IMG/VR virus record: IMGVR_UViG_3300026544_000002
Span: 1 to 64,000 of that record
Direction: 5' to 3' (one strand)
Length of the DNA stretch: 64,000 nucleotides
DNA from: a virus
Shown here piece by piece: positions 1-7,499 of the stretch. Positions within the stretch are counted from its first letter, which is position 1. Each line of letters starts with the position of its first letter. The notes below the pieces were generated by a model. It was given only the letters and a program-made list of their open reading frames with translations. It was not told where the DNA came from and ran no database searches. Made by a program: the position numbers and the translations under genes.

Positions 1-1
1 A

Positions 2-811
2 AATGATGATGGTAATATTGAAAAATATGGCAAATCGGGTATATCTCAAAATAATCATGATCATTGGAAGTCGGAAGGCAAAATAACTGTTGATCCAAAT
101 TCTTCATATATTGCAGAAAATCTTTTTAGAAAAATAATAGAAGATACAACAAAAGAATACACAGAATCATTTGGTAATCTACCTGGTGATTTACAAGTTA
201 AGATAGATAAATTTTTAGCTCCTCCAAAACTTCCATATTATTCGATCATAAAAAAATTGGTAGTAGGTAGTAGATTAGGAAAACAAAAAATATCATATTC
301 AAAATTAAATAGAAAACGAATGTATGTTTTCACCAAAGAAGATGAATTAGGTATGAAATTTATGCCACCATTTCCGGGTAAGACAAATGATAAATCATTT
401 AAAATTGGTGTATTATTAGATACTTCTGCATCTGTTCCAATAACTGATGACGGTATTTATGAAGCATTAAACGGTCTTGAATCTATTTTGAAGGAAGATC
501 AGAATGCTGAAATTATCTTATTACAAGTAGATACAGAAATTCGTGAAGAAAAGAAATTGAAATCGATAAAAGATATTCATCGGATAGAAGTTAAAGGGAG
601 AGGTGGTACAAGATTATTACCAGGTTTGAATAGATTAAAAGAATTGAAAGTAGATGTTTCATTGGTATTTACTGATGGATATTTCGAAGATATTTGTCAA
701 TATGTCTATTCATTACCAAAGAAAATAGTTTGGATTCTTCCTGATAAAAAATCAACAGATTATCGAATTGGGAATATTGGACATATAATTCATTTTCCAG
801 TTAAAGAATAG
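2..811 (+). CDS. VWA-like domain protein (DUF2201/COG3864-like), 5' end outside window
   Basis: The reading frame is open from base 2, so the gene starts before the window; about 269 codons are visible. The C-terminal part has a von Willebrand A-like core: a hydrophobic strand followed by LLDTSASV, which resembles the DxSxS metal-binding site, then GRGGTRLLPGL and LVFTDGYFE, where the third metal-binding loop is expected. This pattern fits the C-terminal half of predicted metal-dependent peptidases of the COG3864 type. Such proteins usually sit beside a MoxR-type AAA ATPase, which would lie upstream and cannot be seen here. A metallopeptidase N-terminal domain would also lie outside, so peptidase activity is not shown. 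An ATG at 257 exists but has no ribosome site. The next gene follows after 11 bases with its own GAGGAG. Confidence 0.65.
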   Translation, partial: NDDGNIEKYGKSGISQNNHDHWKSEGKITVDPNSSYIAENLFRKIIEDTTKEYTESFGNLPGDLQVKIDKFLAPPKLPYYSIIKKLVVGSRLGKQKISYSKLNRKRMYVFTKEDELGMKFMPPFPGKTNDKSFKIGVLLDTSASVPITDDGIYEALNGLESILKEDQNAEIILLQVDTEIREEKKLKSIKDIHRIEVKGRGGTRLLPGLNRLKELKVDVSLVFTDGYFEDICQYVYSLPKKIVWILPDKKSTDYRIGNIGHIIHFPVKE

Positions 812-822
812 AGGAGAATAAA

Positions 823-1224
823 ATGTCAAGATTTTATAAAATGGGTTTTACCATAACAGGATATAACAAAGAAAAAGAAATTGATATAATCGAAGCTATT
901 TCTTTAATTTGGGATATTGATACGGATAATTGTTATATTGATTCTAGTAATCAAAGAGCAGTTGATATTATTAATAATAAAAATAATTTGAATTTACCAT
1001 GTACTTATTGTTTTGTAGATGGAGAAGGTAATTTATGCGGCGGTGAATCCGAAGATGAATTTGCAGAACGAGCAAGTTTGTTGATATGGGAAACAAATGG
1101 TGGTTTTTGTGGTGTTATGATAACTGCTACATATTTAGAAGATTCTCCGTATGAACAATATGAATATCGTGATCATGATAAATATATCGAAATGATGAAA
1201 CGTGAAAAGGATAAAAAGAAATGA
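823..1224 (+). CDS. Conserved small phage protein, function unknown
   Basis: A 133-residue protein with GAGGAG 7 bases before the start. The central part (GEGNLCGGESEDEFAERAS, then WETNGGFCGVMITATYLE) has a style I associate with a widely shared phage hypothetical protein, but I cannot name a function. The C-terminus is strongly charged. The stop overlaps the start of the topoisomerase B gene by 4 bases (ATGA), so the two are probably translated together. Confidence 0.75.
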   Translation: MSRFYKMGFTITGYNKEKEIDIIEAISLIWDIDTDNCYIDSSNQRAVDIINNKNNLNLPCTYCFVDGEGNLCGGESEDEFAERASLLIWETNGGFCGVMITATYLEDSPYEQYEYRDHDKYIEMMKREKDKKK

Positions 1225-3023
1225 CAACAGAATATTCTTCGAATGATATTCGAGTATTGGATGGGTTATCGCATGTCCAATTACATCCAAATATGTATAT
1301 ATCAACAACGAAGAATCCTTGCCACCTCATCGAGGAAGCATTAGACAATGCCCTCGATGAGGCGATTTCTGGATATGCTGATATTATAGCAGTTCGTGTT
1401 GATACAAAAACAGGTATATGTGCGATACTTGACAATGGTAGAGGAATTCCAATTGATACGGATGTTGCAATTACAATTTCAACAGAATTATTTTCTGGTG
1501 CCAAATTCACGGATTGTAAAACTGCATATTCTTCAAGCTCGGGTTTACATGGCATTGGTCTAGTAGCTATTTATGCATTATCATCTGAATATAGAATTGA
1601 AATTTATAAAGATAACAGACATGTATTATATGAAAAAAAGAAAAAGAAATTCAAAAAAACAACAGATGAAATTTTTGATAATAAGAAACCTCCTTTTTCA
1701 ACAAAAATAGAATTTAAAGCAAGTGAAGAATATTTTGATTCTATAATTCCAGATATTGACATAATTAGAAAAAGAATGACAACGGCATCCGTTGAATTAC
1801 CGAAAGTGCGATTTGTTCTCGTAATAGATGATAAAACAGAAGTGATTCATTATACATTAGATGATTACTTTAAAAATGAATATATTAATGATTATGCATC
1901 TGGTAATTTCAGCAAAAGAATTGATATAGAAGCAATTAATAATGATGAGAGGTTAGCTGTTTCGTTTTGTTATGAATATGGGAATTCGATAACACCAAAA
2001 TATTCATCAGCGGTTAATATACTTCCTGTTAAAAATGGTGGGACACATATCAATTTTATCAATGAAATTATAAGAAATTATTTTCTTCAAAAAGCAAAAA
2101 AGACAGATTTTAAATTCAATCCAAAAGATACAATAATTGGATTTAGATCATATATTTCTTTGTCATTGAAGAAACCAAAATTAAAAGGACAGTCAAAAGA
2201 AAGTCTTGAAAATACAAAAGCTCAATTATCTCATTTATTGAATGATTTTCAGAAACAACTAGCAGTAAAAATGAACAAAGAAATAGAAACAACAAATGAA
2301 ATCATGAATTATTTTCATGATTATAGAACAAAAATAGAATTGAAAAATTTAAAAACTGAAAAAGCTTCTAAAGGAAGAGGCTTGAAGAAGTTTACCAAAT
2401 TGAGAGATTGCCAATCACGCAATGGGGAATTGTTTATTGTTGAAGGTGATTCTGCTGCCGGTGGTATTATTCAAGCAAGAGATCCGAAGAAAATAGCTGT
2501 TCTGCCATTGAAAGGGAAGATTCCTTCATTTTCTAATAATAAGAATATTTTAGAAAATAAAGAAATTGGTGAAATGGTGAATGCATTTGGAACTGGTGTA
2601 GAACCACATTTCGATTTGAAGAAATTTCGTTATGATAAAATAATTTGTTGTTGTGATGCCGATGCCGATGGTGGTCATATTGCGACATTATTAACAATGA
2701 ATTTGGCTATGATGGTTCCAGAATTGATTAAACGAGGACATTATTATATTGCATATACACCTTTATATGCAATAAATGAAAAGAAAGTATTTATTCCTTT
2801 ATGGAATCAGATCGAATTAGATAAAGCAATAAAAGATAAAAGAAAAATTACACGATACAAAGGTCTTGGTGAATTAAATATTAGTGATCTTAAAACATGT
2901 TTGTTAGATGAAAAATCTAGAAAACTTGTTCAAGTACAATGGACAGATAAATTGGATCGATTGGTCGATTTAATGAACAATGTGAATGATAAAAGATTGC
3001 TTTTAAAAGGAGAATTTGAATGA
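1221..3023 (+). CDS. Type II DNA topoisomerase, ATPase/Toprim (B) subunit
   Basis: A 600-residue GyrB/ParE/T4 gp39-type subunit. It has a GHKL ATPase domain with the N-box (E38, D42, N43, D46, E47) and DNGRGIP near residue 72, then a glycine-rich ATP lid (SSGLHGIGL). A transducer follows, and then the Toprim domain with EGD at residues 408-410 and DADADGG starting at D479; these acidic residues bind the metal for strand cleavage. RYKGLGEL near residue 550 is the usual C-terminal Toprim motif. It supplies ATP hydrolysis and metal for strand passage, with the A subunit encoded 1.7 kb downstream. Unlike T4, where this protein is split between genes 39 and 60, it is one intact ORF. A strong hairpin (1325-1362) is embedded in the codons of the N-box. 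Confidence 0.96.
   Translation: MTTEYSSNDIRVLDGLSHVQLHPNMYISTTKNPCHLIEEALDNALDEAISGYADIIAVRVDTKTGICAILDNGRGIPIDTDVAITISTELFSGAKFTDCKTAYSSSSGLHGIGLVAIYALSSEYRIEIYKDNRHVLYEKKKKKFKKTTDEIFDNKKPPFSTKIEFKASEEYFDSIIPDIDIIRKRMTTASVELPKVRFVLVIDDKTEVIHYTLDDYFKNEYINDYASGNFSKRIDIEAINNDERLAVSFCYEYGNSITPKYSSAVNILPVKNGGTHINFINEIIRNYFLQKAKKTDFKFNPKDTIIGFRSYISLSLKKPKLKGQSKESLENTKAQLSHLLNDFQKQLAVKMNKEIETTNEIMNYFHDYRTKIELKNLKTEKASKGRGLKKFTKLRDCQSRNGELFIVEGDSAAGGIIQARDPKKIAVLPLKGKIPSFSNNKNILENKEIGEMVNAFGTGVEPHFDLKKFRYDKIICCCDADADGGHIATLLTMNLAMMVPELIKRGHYYIAYTPLYAINEKKVFIPLWNQIELDKAIKDKRKITRYKGLGELNISDLKTCLLDEKSRKLVQVQWTDKLDRLVDLMNNVNDKRLLLKGEFE
1325..1362 (+). other. Hairpin embedded in topoisomerase B coding sequence
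   Basis: CCTCATCGAGG (1325-1335) pairs perfectly with CCTCGATGAGG (1352-1362). Inside it GCATT (1338-1342) pairs with AATGC (1347-1351) around an AGAC tetraloop. The stem uses codons such as CTC, ATC, GAG, GCC and GCG, which are unusual in this AT-rich genome. It lies about 100 bases after the start codon. Confidence 0.7.
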
Positions 3024-3286
3024 CAAAAACTTTTTGTGATAAATGTGGTATCGAATTAACAGAAAATCATATTATGAATTATGAAAACAATATTACATTT
3101 ACTATTCTTGATGTTGAAATAGATGGGCGACAAAAAATTGCACATGTATGTTTGAATCCTGTGCATTCTTGGGATAATTTTGATATTTGTCGTAAATGTG
3201 CTTTGGAAGCTATGAAAAGTTTTATCGATGGGATTGATTTTTCTGATGAACAATCTTTTAAAAATGATATCGAGGTATCTAAATGA
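3020..3286 (+). CDS. Small zinc-ribbon-like protein
   Basis: An 88-residue protein overlapping the topoisomerase B stop by 4 bases (ATGA). Two cysteine pairs, CDKC near residue 6 and CRKC near residue 57, are spaced as in a zinc ribbon; a further Cys and His lie between them. No other domain is recognised. Binding of zinc and perhaps nucleic acid is inferred from the cysteines only. Confidence 0.75.
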   Translation: MTKTFCDKCGIELTENHIMNYENNITFTILDVEIDGRQKIAHVCLNPVHSWDNFDICRKCALEAMKSFIDGIDFSDEQSFKNDIEVSK

Positions 3287-3678
3287 CAACAGACATAGCA
3301 AAAAAAGAAACATTCGAAGAAAAAATGAAATCACGAATTATCGATTCAATTGGTGATTTAATGCCAGATGAAGAATTAGAAAAAATCATCAGTAGAGCAA
3401 TCAATGAAGCATTTTTCCAAAAAATAGTTGTTCAAGAAGGATATCACAAAAAAGAATTAGATCCTTGGATATATGGTGTTGTAAAAGATTTATTACAAGA
3501 TCATATGAAAGAGCAAGTTGAATTGTATATGAAAGAACATAAAGATGTTATTTTAAATAATATAAATGATATTATAAAAAATGGTATATCAGAATGTTTC
3601 ATTTCAACTATTAAAAATTATTTTAGTCAACAATTTTTTGATTTTGAAGTTAATATTAGAAACAAAATGGGAATTTAA
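3283..3678 (+). CDS. Hypothetical protein, helical
   Basis: A 131-residue, charged, probably all-helical protein overlapping the upstream gene by 4 bases (ATGA). No recognised motif. A conserved-looking centre (LDPWIYGVVKDLLQD) lies between helices rich in Lys and Glu. Position in the topoisomerase operon is the only functional hint. Confidence 0.65.
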   Translation: MTTDIAKKETFEEKMKSRIIDSIGDLMPDEELEKIISRAINEAFFQKIVVQEGYHKKELDPWIYGVVKDLLQDHMKEQVELYMKEHKDVILNNINDIIKNGISECFISTIKNYFSQQFFDFEVNIRNKMGI

Positions 3679-3680
3679 TT

Positions 3681-4019
3681 ATGTATGAAAATAAATACGG
3701 TGTTCATCGGACACATTGCTGTGTATTACATGGATGTAAATATGGAAAAGAAGATTGTCCAGTTACTTCTGGCCAAATACCACAAGATTATATTTGTCTT
3801 GATTGTGAAGAACAAGGGATCAAATCAATTGATCATTTAAAAAAAGAAATTGATCGTATTAATAATGAAATATCTTGTTATGGTGATATAGATAGAAAAT
3901 CTGATTTAGATATTTTAGAAACATGGGTGAATATTCAATTAACAAAAAGTATAGATCCTTGGATTCATTCTCATGATCTAATCAACACTATCAATGCTAT
4001 AAGAAATAGAAAAAAATAA
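3681..4019 (+). CDS. Cysteine-rich small phage protein
   Basis: A 112-residue protein whose first 45 residues hold a dense cysteine/histidine cluster: HCCVLHGCKYG, then CPV, then CLDC. This suggests one or two bound zinc ions. I have the impression of a recurring phage protein with this HGCKYG signature but know of no function. The C-terminal half is helical. The stop and the next start overlap (TAATG). Confidence 0.7.
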   Translation: MYENKYGVHRTHCCVLHGCKYGKEDCPVTSGQIPQDYICLDCEEQGIKSIDHLKKEIDRINNEISCYGDIDRKSDLDILETWVNIQLTKSIDPWIHSHDLINTINAIRNRKK

Positions 4020-4264
4020 TGATATATATACAATTTTTAATAAAAAATAATAAAGGTAAAATTGATGATCTTCTTGGTTCGGATGGTGTTTTTAAATTAG
4101 ATGGGAGATATACATTACAACGACATATTGTGACAGCACATGAAAGAAAAGAACAATTAAAAAATATTCATCCAAACATATGTGGTTATAAAATTTTTAA
4201 AGGAGAACGATTTGCTGATAATAATTATTTGATAACAGGTGGGATTTTTGAAAATGATTATTGA
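4019..4264 (+). CDS. Hypothetical protein
   Basis: An 81-residue protein translationally coupled to the upstream gene through TAATG. No motif is recognised. It overlaps the next gene by 11 bases. Confidence 0.6.
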   Translation: MIYIQFLIKNNKGKIDDLLGSDGVFKLDGRYTLQRHIVTAHERKEQLKNIHPNICGYKIFKGERFADNNYLITGGIFENDY

Positions 4265-4547
4265 TAATCGTATATCTAAAAAAGATTTGAGTGTAGAAGA
4301 ATTAGTAAAAATATTGAATGATAATGGTTATTCTAATATAACTATTGAACGAATATTGCAATTAGAATTTGGTATTTTGAATAGATGGATTTCTGGAAAA
4401 GAAGATATTACTTGTGTTGGTTTATCATTATTACGGATTCTTTCAACATTTCCGTGGATGTTAAAAATTGCTGAAAACAATTTTGATGAGAATATAAAAA
4501 TCAATTTATTAAAAGAAATTATTGATAAAAAGAAAAAGGAGATATAA
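4254..4547 (+). CDS. Helix-turn-helix protein, antitoxin/XRE-like
   Basis: The ATG at 4254 is chosen because GGTGGG lies 10 bases upstream; an in-frame GTG at 4239 is less well placed. The 97-residue product has a segment (ERILQLEFGILNRWISGKED, then a leucine-rich helix and a proline) resembling the DNA-binding helices and following PxLL segment of XRE/MqsA-type regulators. Function as a DNA-binding regulator is inferred from this weak resemblance. No toxin gene is visible beside it. Confidence 0.5.
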   Translation: MIIDNRISKKDLSVEELVKILNDNGYSNITIERILQLEFGILNRWISGKEDITCVGLSLLRILSTFPWMLKIAENNFDENIKINLLKEIIDKKKKEI

Positions 4548-4717
4548 TGGCGAATATGGGGTATTGCAGATTTGAAAACACTCTTAGAGATTTAGAAGAT
4601 TGTTATGAGAATATGGATGATAATGATCTTAGTGATTCAGAAACAAAGAGCCGAAGAATATTAATTAAAACATGTAGAAATATTGCTGATGATTATGAAC
4701 ATGAATTAGAGGATTAA
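4547..4717 (+). CDS. Small conserved phage protein (MANMGYCRF type)
   Basis: A 56-residue acidic helical protein. The start overlaps the upstream stop (TAATG) and AAAGGAG lies just upstream. The N-terminal pattern MANMxYCRFxNTLxDLxDC is one I recognise from small conserved phage proteins of unknown role. It overlaps the topoisomerase A start in the same TAATG fashion. Confidence 0.7.
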   Translation: MANMGYCRFENTLRDLEDCYENMDDNDLSDSETKSRRILIKTCRNIADDYEHELED

Positions 4718-6072
4718 TGATGGGTGAAAAAATAGATATGTTTGATTTTGTCACTGAAAGTTATCGTAATTATGGTGATGAAGTTAATAAGAATAGAATG
4801 ATATCACTATCAATTGATGGTTTGAAACCAATAGAAAGACGAGTATTGGTTTCTGCTTTTACTATTGCTAAAAATAAAAAAGTAAAAAGTGTACAAATTG
4901 ATGGATATTGTCTTGGACATTTTCATCCACATTCAATGTGTTATGGAACAATTGTACAGATGGTTAAACAGGGATTTCTTGATGGTCAAGGTCAGTTCGG
5001 TGCCAATATTGGCACCGAACCAACTTCTGCCGCCGCTTCTAGATATACAGAATGTGGTATAAGTGAATTTACGAAATCATTGGCATTTGAATTAATCGAA
5101 TATGTTCCGTGGATAGAAAGTGAAATTTCTGCTGATATCAAAGAACCATTGTATCTTCCAACGAAATATCCATTTTGTTTAATTGGTAACACACCAACAA
5201 GTGGTATTGGTTTTGGATATGCTGCGAATGTTCCTTGTTATAGAATTGAAGATTTGAACAAACGATTGATGTGGTTATTGAAGCAAAGAAAACGTGAACC
5301 AATTATTGAACCAATTACAGATTGTGATATAATCAGTGACAAAACTAAATTGCAAATATTATTGACAGAAGGAAAAGAAACCTTGATCTATAAAGGTCGA
5401 TATGATGTTGACAGAGTAAAGAAACAAATTATCTGTCGTTCTTTGCCTCCTAAGACATCGTTCAGTGTAATATACTCCAAATTACAGAAGAAATATAAAG
5501 ATTTGGCTATATTGGATTCATCATGTGATGAACTAGGCACATACGTCATATTTTATCTTGATAGGGTTCGTAAGCAACAAGAATTGTTTGATGAATTGGT
5601 AAAAGATTTTGATGATATTGTTGTGAAAAATGCTAGTTTTGAAAACAATCAAATTCGATATAATGATTCAGACGACTTGCATAATATGGAATTAATGTGT
5701 ATGTCTATTGACAATATGTTATTGGACACATTCAACAATTATATGAAATTATATGAAATGATGTTGGATAAACAAATACACATCAAAAAGAATAAAATTG
5801 CTTCGTTGGAAATTCTTTCTTTAATCAAGAAGGTTCTTCCAAAATATTTAAATGATATCAAGAAAAAACCAGAAATGGTGATGAAAGAAATTTCCAAAGA
5901 AATAAAAATAGATATTGATATTATAACAAAAATATTCAATAATTATACTATAATTAAATTATTAAATGTTATTGTAGATTCTGATAAATTAGGAAATGAA
6001 ATATTGGTTATAGAAAAAATAAAAAAAAATCTTTTTGATCATATGATTAAAGAATATCAGAAATTGGGTTGA
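4717..6072 (+). CDS. Type II DNA topoisomerase, cleavage (A) subunit
   Basis: A 451-residue GyrA/ParC/T4 gp52-type subunit. The catalytic tyrosine is Y110 in SRYTECG, just after DGQGQFGANIGT, which matches GyrA DGQGNFGS. GIGFGYAANVP follows as in the family breakage-reunion domain, then a helical coiled region. The C-terminal beta-pinwheel of cellular GyrA is absent, as in T4 gp52 (about 440 residues), so the enzyme probably relaxes or decatenates DNA rather than supercoiling it. Two ATGs (4717, 4720) are possible; AGAGGA fits the second better. A 26-base perfect palindrome lies in the codons just before the catalytic tyrosine. Confidence 0.96.
   Translation: MMGEKIDMFDFVTESYRNYGDEVNKNRMISLSIDGLKPIERRVLVSAFTIAKNKKVKSVQIDGYCLGHFHPHSMCYGTIVQMVKQGFLDGQGQFGANIGTEPTSAAASRYTECGISEFTKSLAFELIEYVPWIESEISADIKEPLYLPTKYPFCLIGNTPTSGIGFGYAANVPCYRIEDLNKRLMWLLKQRKREPIIEPITDCDIISDKTKLQILLTEGKETLIYKGRYDVDRVKKQIICRSLPPKTSFSVIYSKLQKKYKDLAILDSSCDELGTYVIFYLDRVRKQQELFDELVKDFDDIVVKNASFENNQIRYNDSDDLHNMELMCMSIDNMLLDTFNNYMKLYEMMLDKQIHIKKNKIASLEILSLIKKVLPKYLNDIKKKPEMVMKEISKEIKIDIDIITKIFNNYTIIKLLNVIVDSDKLGNEILVIEKIKKNLFDHMIKEYQKLG
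4995..5020 (+). repeat. 26-bp perfect GC-containing palindrome inside topoisomerase A gene
   Basis: GTTCGGTGCCAAT (4995-5007) is followed at once by its exact reverse complement (5008-5020). It encodes part of FGANIGTEP. The codons used (GGT GCC AAT ATT GGC ACC) are richer in G and C than the surroundings. As RNA it would form an 11-12 bp hairpin. Confidence 0.75.
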
Positions 6073-6087
6073 AAAATAATAATTTAA

Positions 6088-6105
6088 ACAACATAGTATT
6101 GATGA
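6088..6105 (+). promoter_or_regulatory. Candidate phage promoter upstream of tRNA-Arg
   Basis: ACAACATAGTATTGATGA resembles the element GAACATAATATTGAAGA found at four other gene starts in the window. It lies 18 bases before the tRNA and after the topoisomerase A stop. It is the most divergent of the set. Confidence 0.35.
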
Positions 6106-6122
6106 AAAAAATAATTAATTAT

Positions 6123-6200
6123 GCGCCTGTAGCTCAGTTGGATTAGAGCAACGGATTTCTAATCCGTAGGTCGTAGGTTCGATTCCTACCTGGCGTACCA
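6123..6200 (+). tRNA. tRNA-Arg (UCU)
   Basis: A full cloverleaf with encoded CCA. Acceptor GCGCCTG pairs with CTGGCGT (one U-U mismatch), the D-arm is GCTC/GAGC, the anticodon stem is ACGGA/TCCGT with loop TTTCTAA (anticodon TCT at 6158-6160), and the T-arm is GTAGG TTCGATT CCTAC. It reads AGA, the main arginine codon in these AT-rich genes. Confidence 0.93.
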
Positions 6201-6245
6201 AATAAGGAATATGAAACTATTTGAAAATAAATAATAAGGAGAATT

Positions 6246-7199
6246 ATGTATTATTTAGAAAGAGAATTCAAGGTGCCAGTTGGTCATCGTTTATCTAAAC
6301 ATAAAGGATTGTGTAAAAATATTCATGGACATACTATAAAAATCGTAGTCACATTGATGTCTTATAGATTGAATAATAATGATATGGTAATAGATTTTTC
6401 TGATTTAAAGAAAATGGTTGAAGAATTATTTCTTAAAAATTTTGATCATTGTTTACTTTTGAATTCCGAAGATATTATTGAATCGAATCATTGTAAAAAG
6501 AATAATTTGAAGTATATATGTTTTGACCAATTAGATCCTACAGCAGAAACAATATCTAAATATATATATGATATCATTGATGCATATATAAGAAAATTTT
6601 ATGGAAATCATATGTTATGTTGTCGTCGTGTTGTAGTATGGGAAAATGAATCATCTAGTTGTGTATACATGGATCATAAAAAAATTAAAGAATATATGAA
6701 ATTAGAAAAAAGTGTAAATAGATCAAATGAATATCAAGATAAAAATGAAAAAGAAACATCTGTTGATGAATTTGTTACAGATGAATCGGGTTTGTTTTTA
6801 AAATATTTTGTTTTGAAACCAGGTGGAGATAATGTTTATGCAGAAGCATCTAGAAAAGCAATGTTGGAATATGCCAAACATATCGATTCAACAGATAAAA
6901 AATTTAGTAATGATTTAAGAAAAATGGTAGCGATGTATACACCATTGGTAAAAGTAGATAAAACTATTCAAATTGGTGATATTCATAAAAAAAATTGGGA
7001 ATTGATTGAAAAAAATAATATAAAAGTTGGTGATATATTTGTTATGAAAAACAGTGAATATACAGAAACATTGATGCATATTCATTCTCTTTATGGATGG
7101 TTAACAACTGATACAGATAGACAAAAATTACCACAATCAGTTGAAGAAGCATTGCAATTATATGATCATTGTCCAATGATTGGGGAGTTATCATGTTAA
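6246..7199 (+). CDS. QueD-like 6-pyruvoyl/6-carboxytetrahydropterin synthase with extra C-terminal domain
   Basis: Residues 1-150 form a T-fold QueD/PTPS domain. Zinc histidines are H14 (PVGHRL), H27 and H29 (NIHGHT), C23 is the likely catalytic cysteine, FDHCLLLN supplies the Asp-His pair, and WENESS holds the substrate-binding glutamate. The family converts dihydroneopterin triphosphate to 6-carboxytetrahydropterin for queuosine and other 7-deazaguanines. QueD is usually about 120 residues. Here about 150 more follow, including KYFVLKPGGDN and YAEASRKAMLEYA, a motif I have seen in unrelated phage proteins. FolE2, which makes the substrate, is encoded at 34.1 kb. GGAG lies 5 bases before the ATG. 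Confidence 0.85.
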   Translation: MYYLEREFKVPVGHRLSKHKGLCKNIHGHTIKIVVTLMSYRLNNNDMVIDFSDLKKMVEELFLKNFDHCLLLNSEDIIESNHCKKNNLKYICFDQLDPTAETISKYIYDIIDAYIRKFYGNHMLCCRRVVVWENESSSCVYMDHKKIKEYMKLEKSVNRSNEYQDKNEKETSVDEFVTDESGLFLKYFVLKPGGDNVYAEASRKAMLEYAKHIDSTDKKFSNDLRKMVAMYTPLVKVDKTIQIGDIHKKNWELIEKNNIKVGDIFVMKNSEYTETLMHIHSLYGWLTTDTDRQKLPQSVEEALQLYDHCPMIGELSC

Positions 7200-7459
7200 T
7201 ATTTAGTAAAAGAGAATTTTATATAACATGTTCTTTTATAATAGCATGGCCTTTAACAATTTTAGCTTTTATTCAAGATTATATGGGGAAAGATGCTTGG
7301 ATAAAATTTTTAGAAAAAAATTGGTGGGATATACATTATAGTGTGTGGATCATAATATTCATTTTATCAATAATTATTGTCTCACAATATCTTATAATAG
7401 CTTTGAAAAAAGGTATTATAATAAAAGATAAGATTGGATATGATATAAAATGGGAATAG
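7193..7459 (+). CDS. Small membrane protein, two TM helices
   Basis: The start at 7193 is supported by GGGGAG 8 bases upstream, inside the end of the QueD gene. The 88-residue product has hydrophobic stretches near residues 10-27 and 50-70 separated by a charged, Trp-rich loop, so it is probably an inner-membrane protein. Function unknown. Confidence 0.65.
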   Translation: MLIFSKREFYITCSFIIAWPLTILAFIQDYMGKDAWIKFLEKNWWDIHYSVWIIIFILSIIIVSQYLIIALKKGIIIKDKIGYDIKWE

Positions 7460-7468
7460 GAGATATTT

Positions 7469-7498
7469 ATGATAATCACATGTAACAGAGGAAATTGA
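7469..7498 (+). CDS. Possible 9-codon leader ORF before the UvsW-like helicase
   Basis: ATG at 7469 has AGGAGA 5-6 bases upstream, and its TGA ends one base before the helicase ATG. The helicase has its own weaker AGAGGAAA. The product would be MIITCNRGN. It may set helicase translation by coupling; it could also be chance. Confidence 0.25.
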   Translation: MIITCNRGN

Positions 7499-7499
7499 G

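Noticed and set aside
1221-6072. Topoisomerase genes as a host-derived gyrase pair
   Set aside because: The A subunit lacks the C-terminal pinwheel and both have T4-like lengths, so the phage topoisomerase II type fits better.
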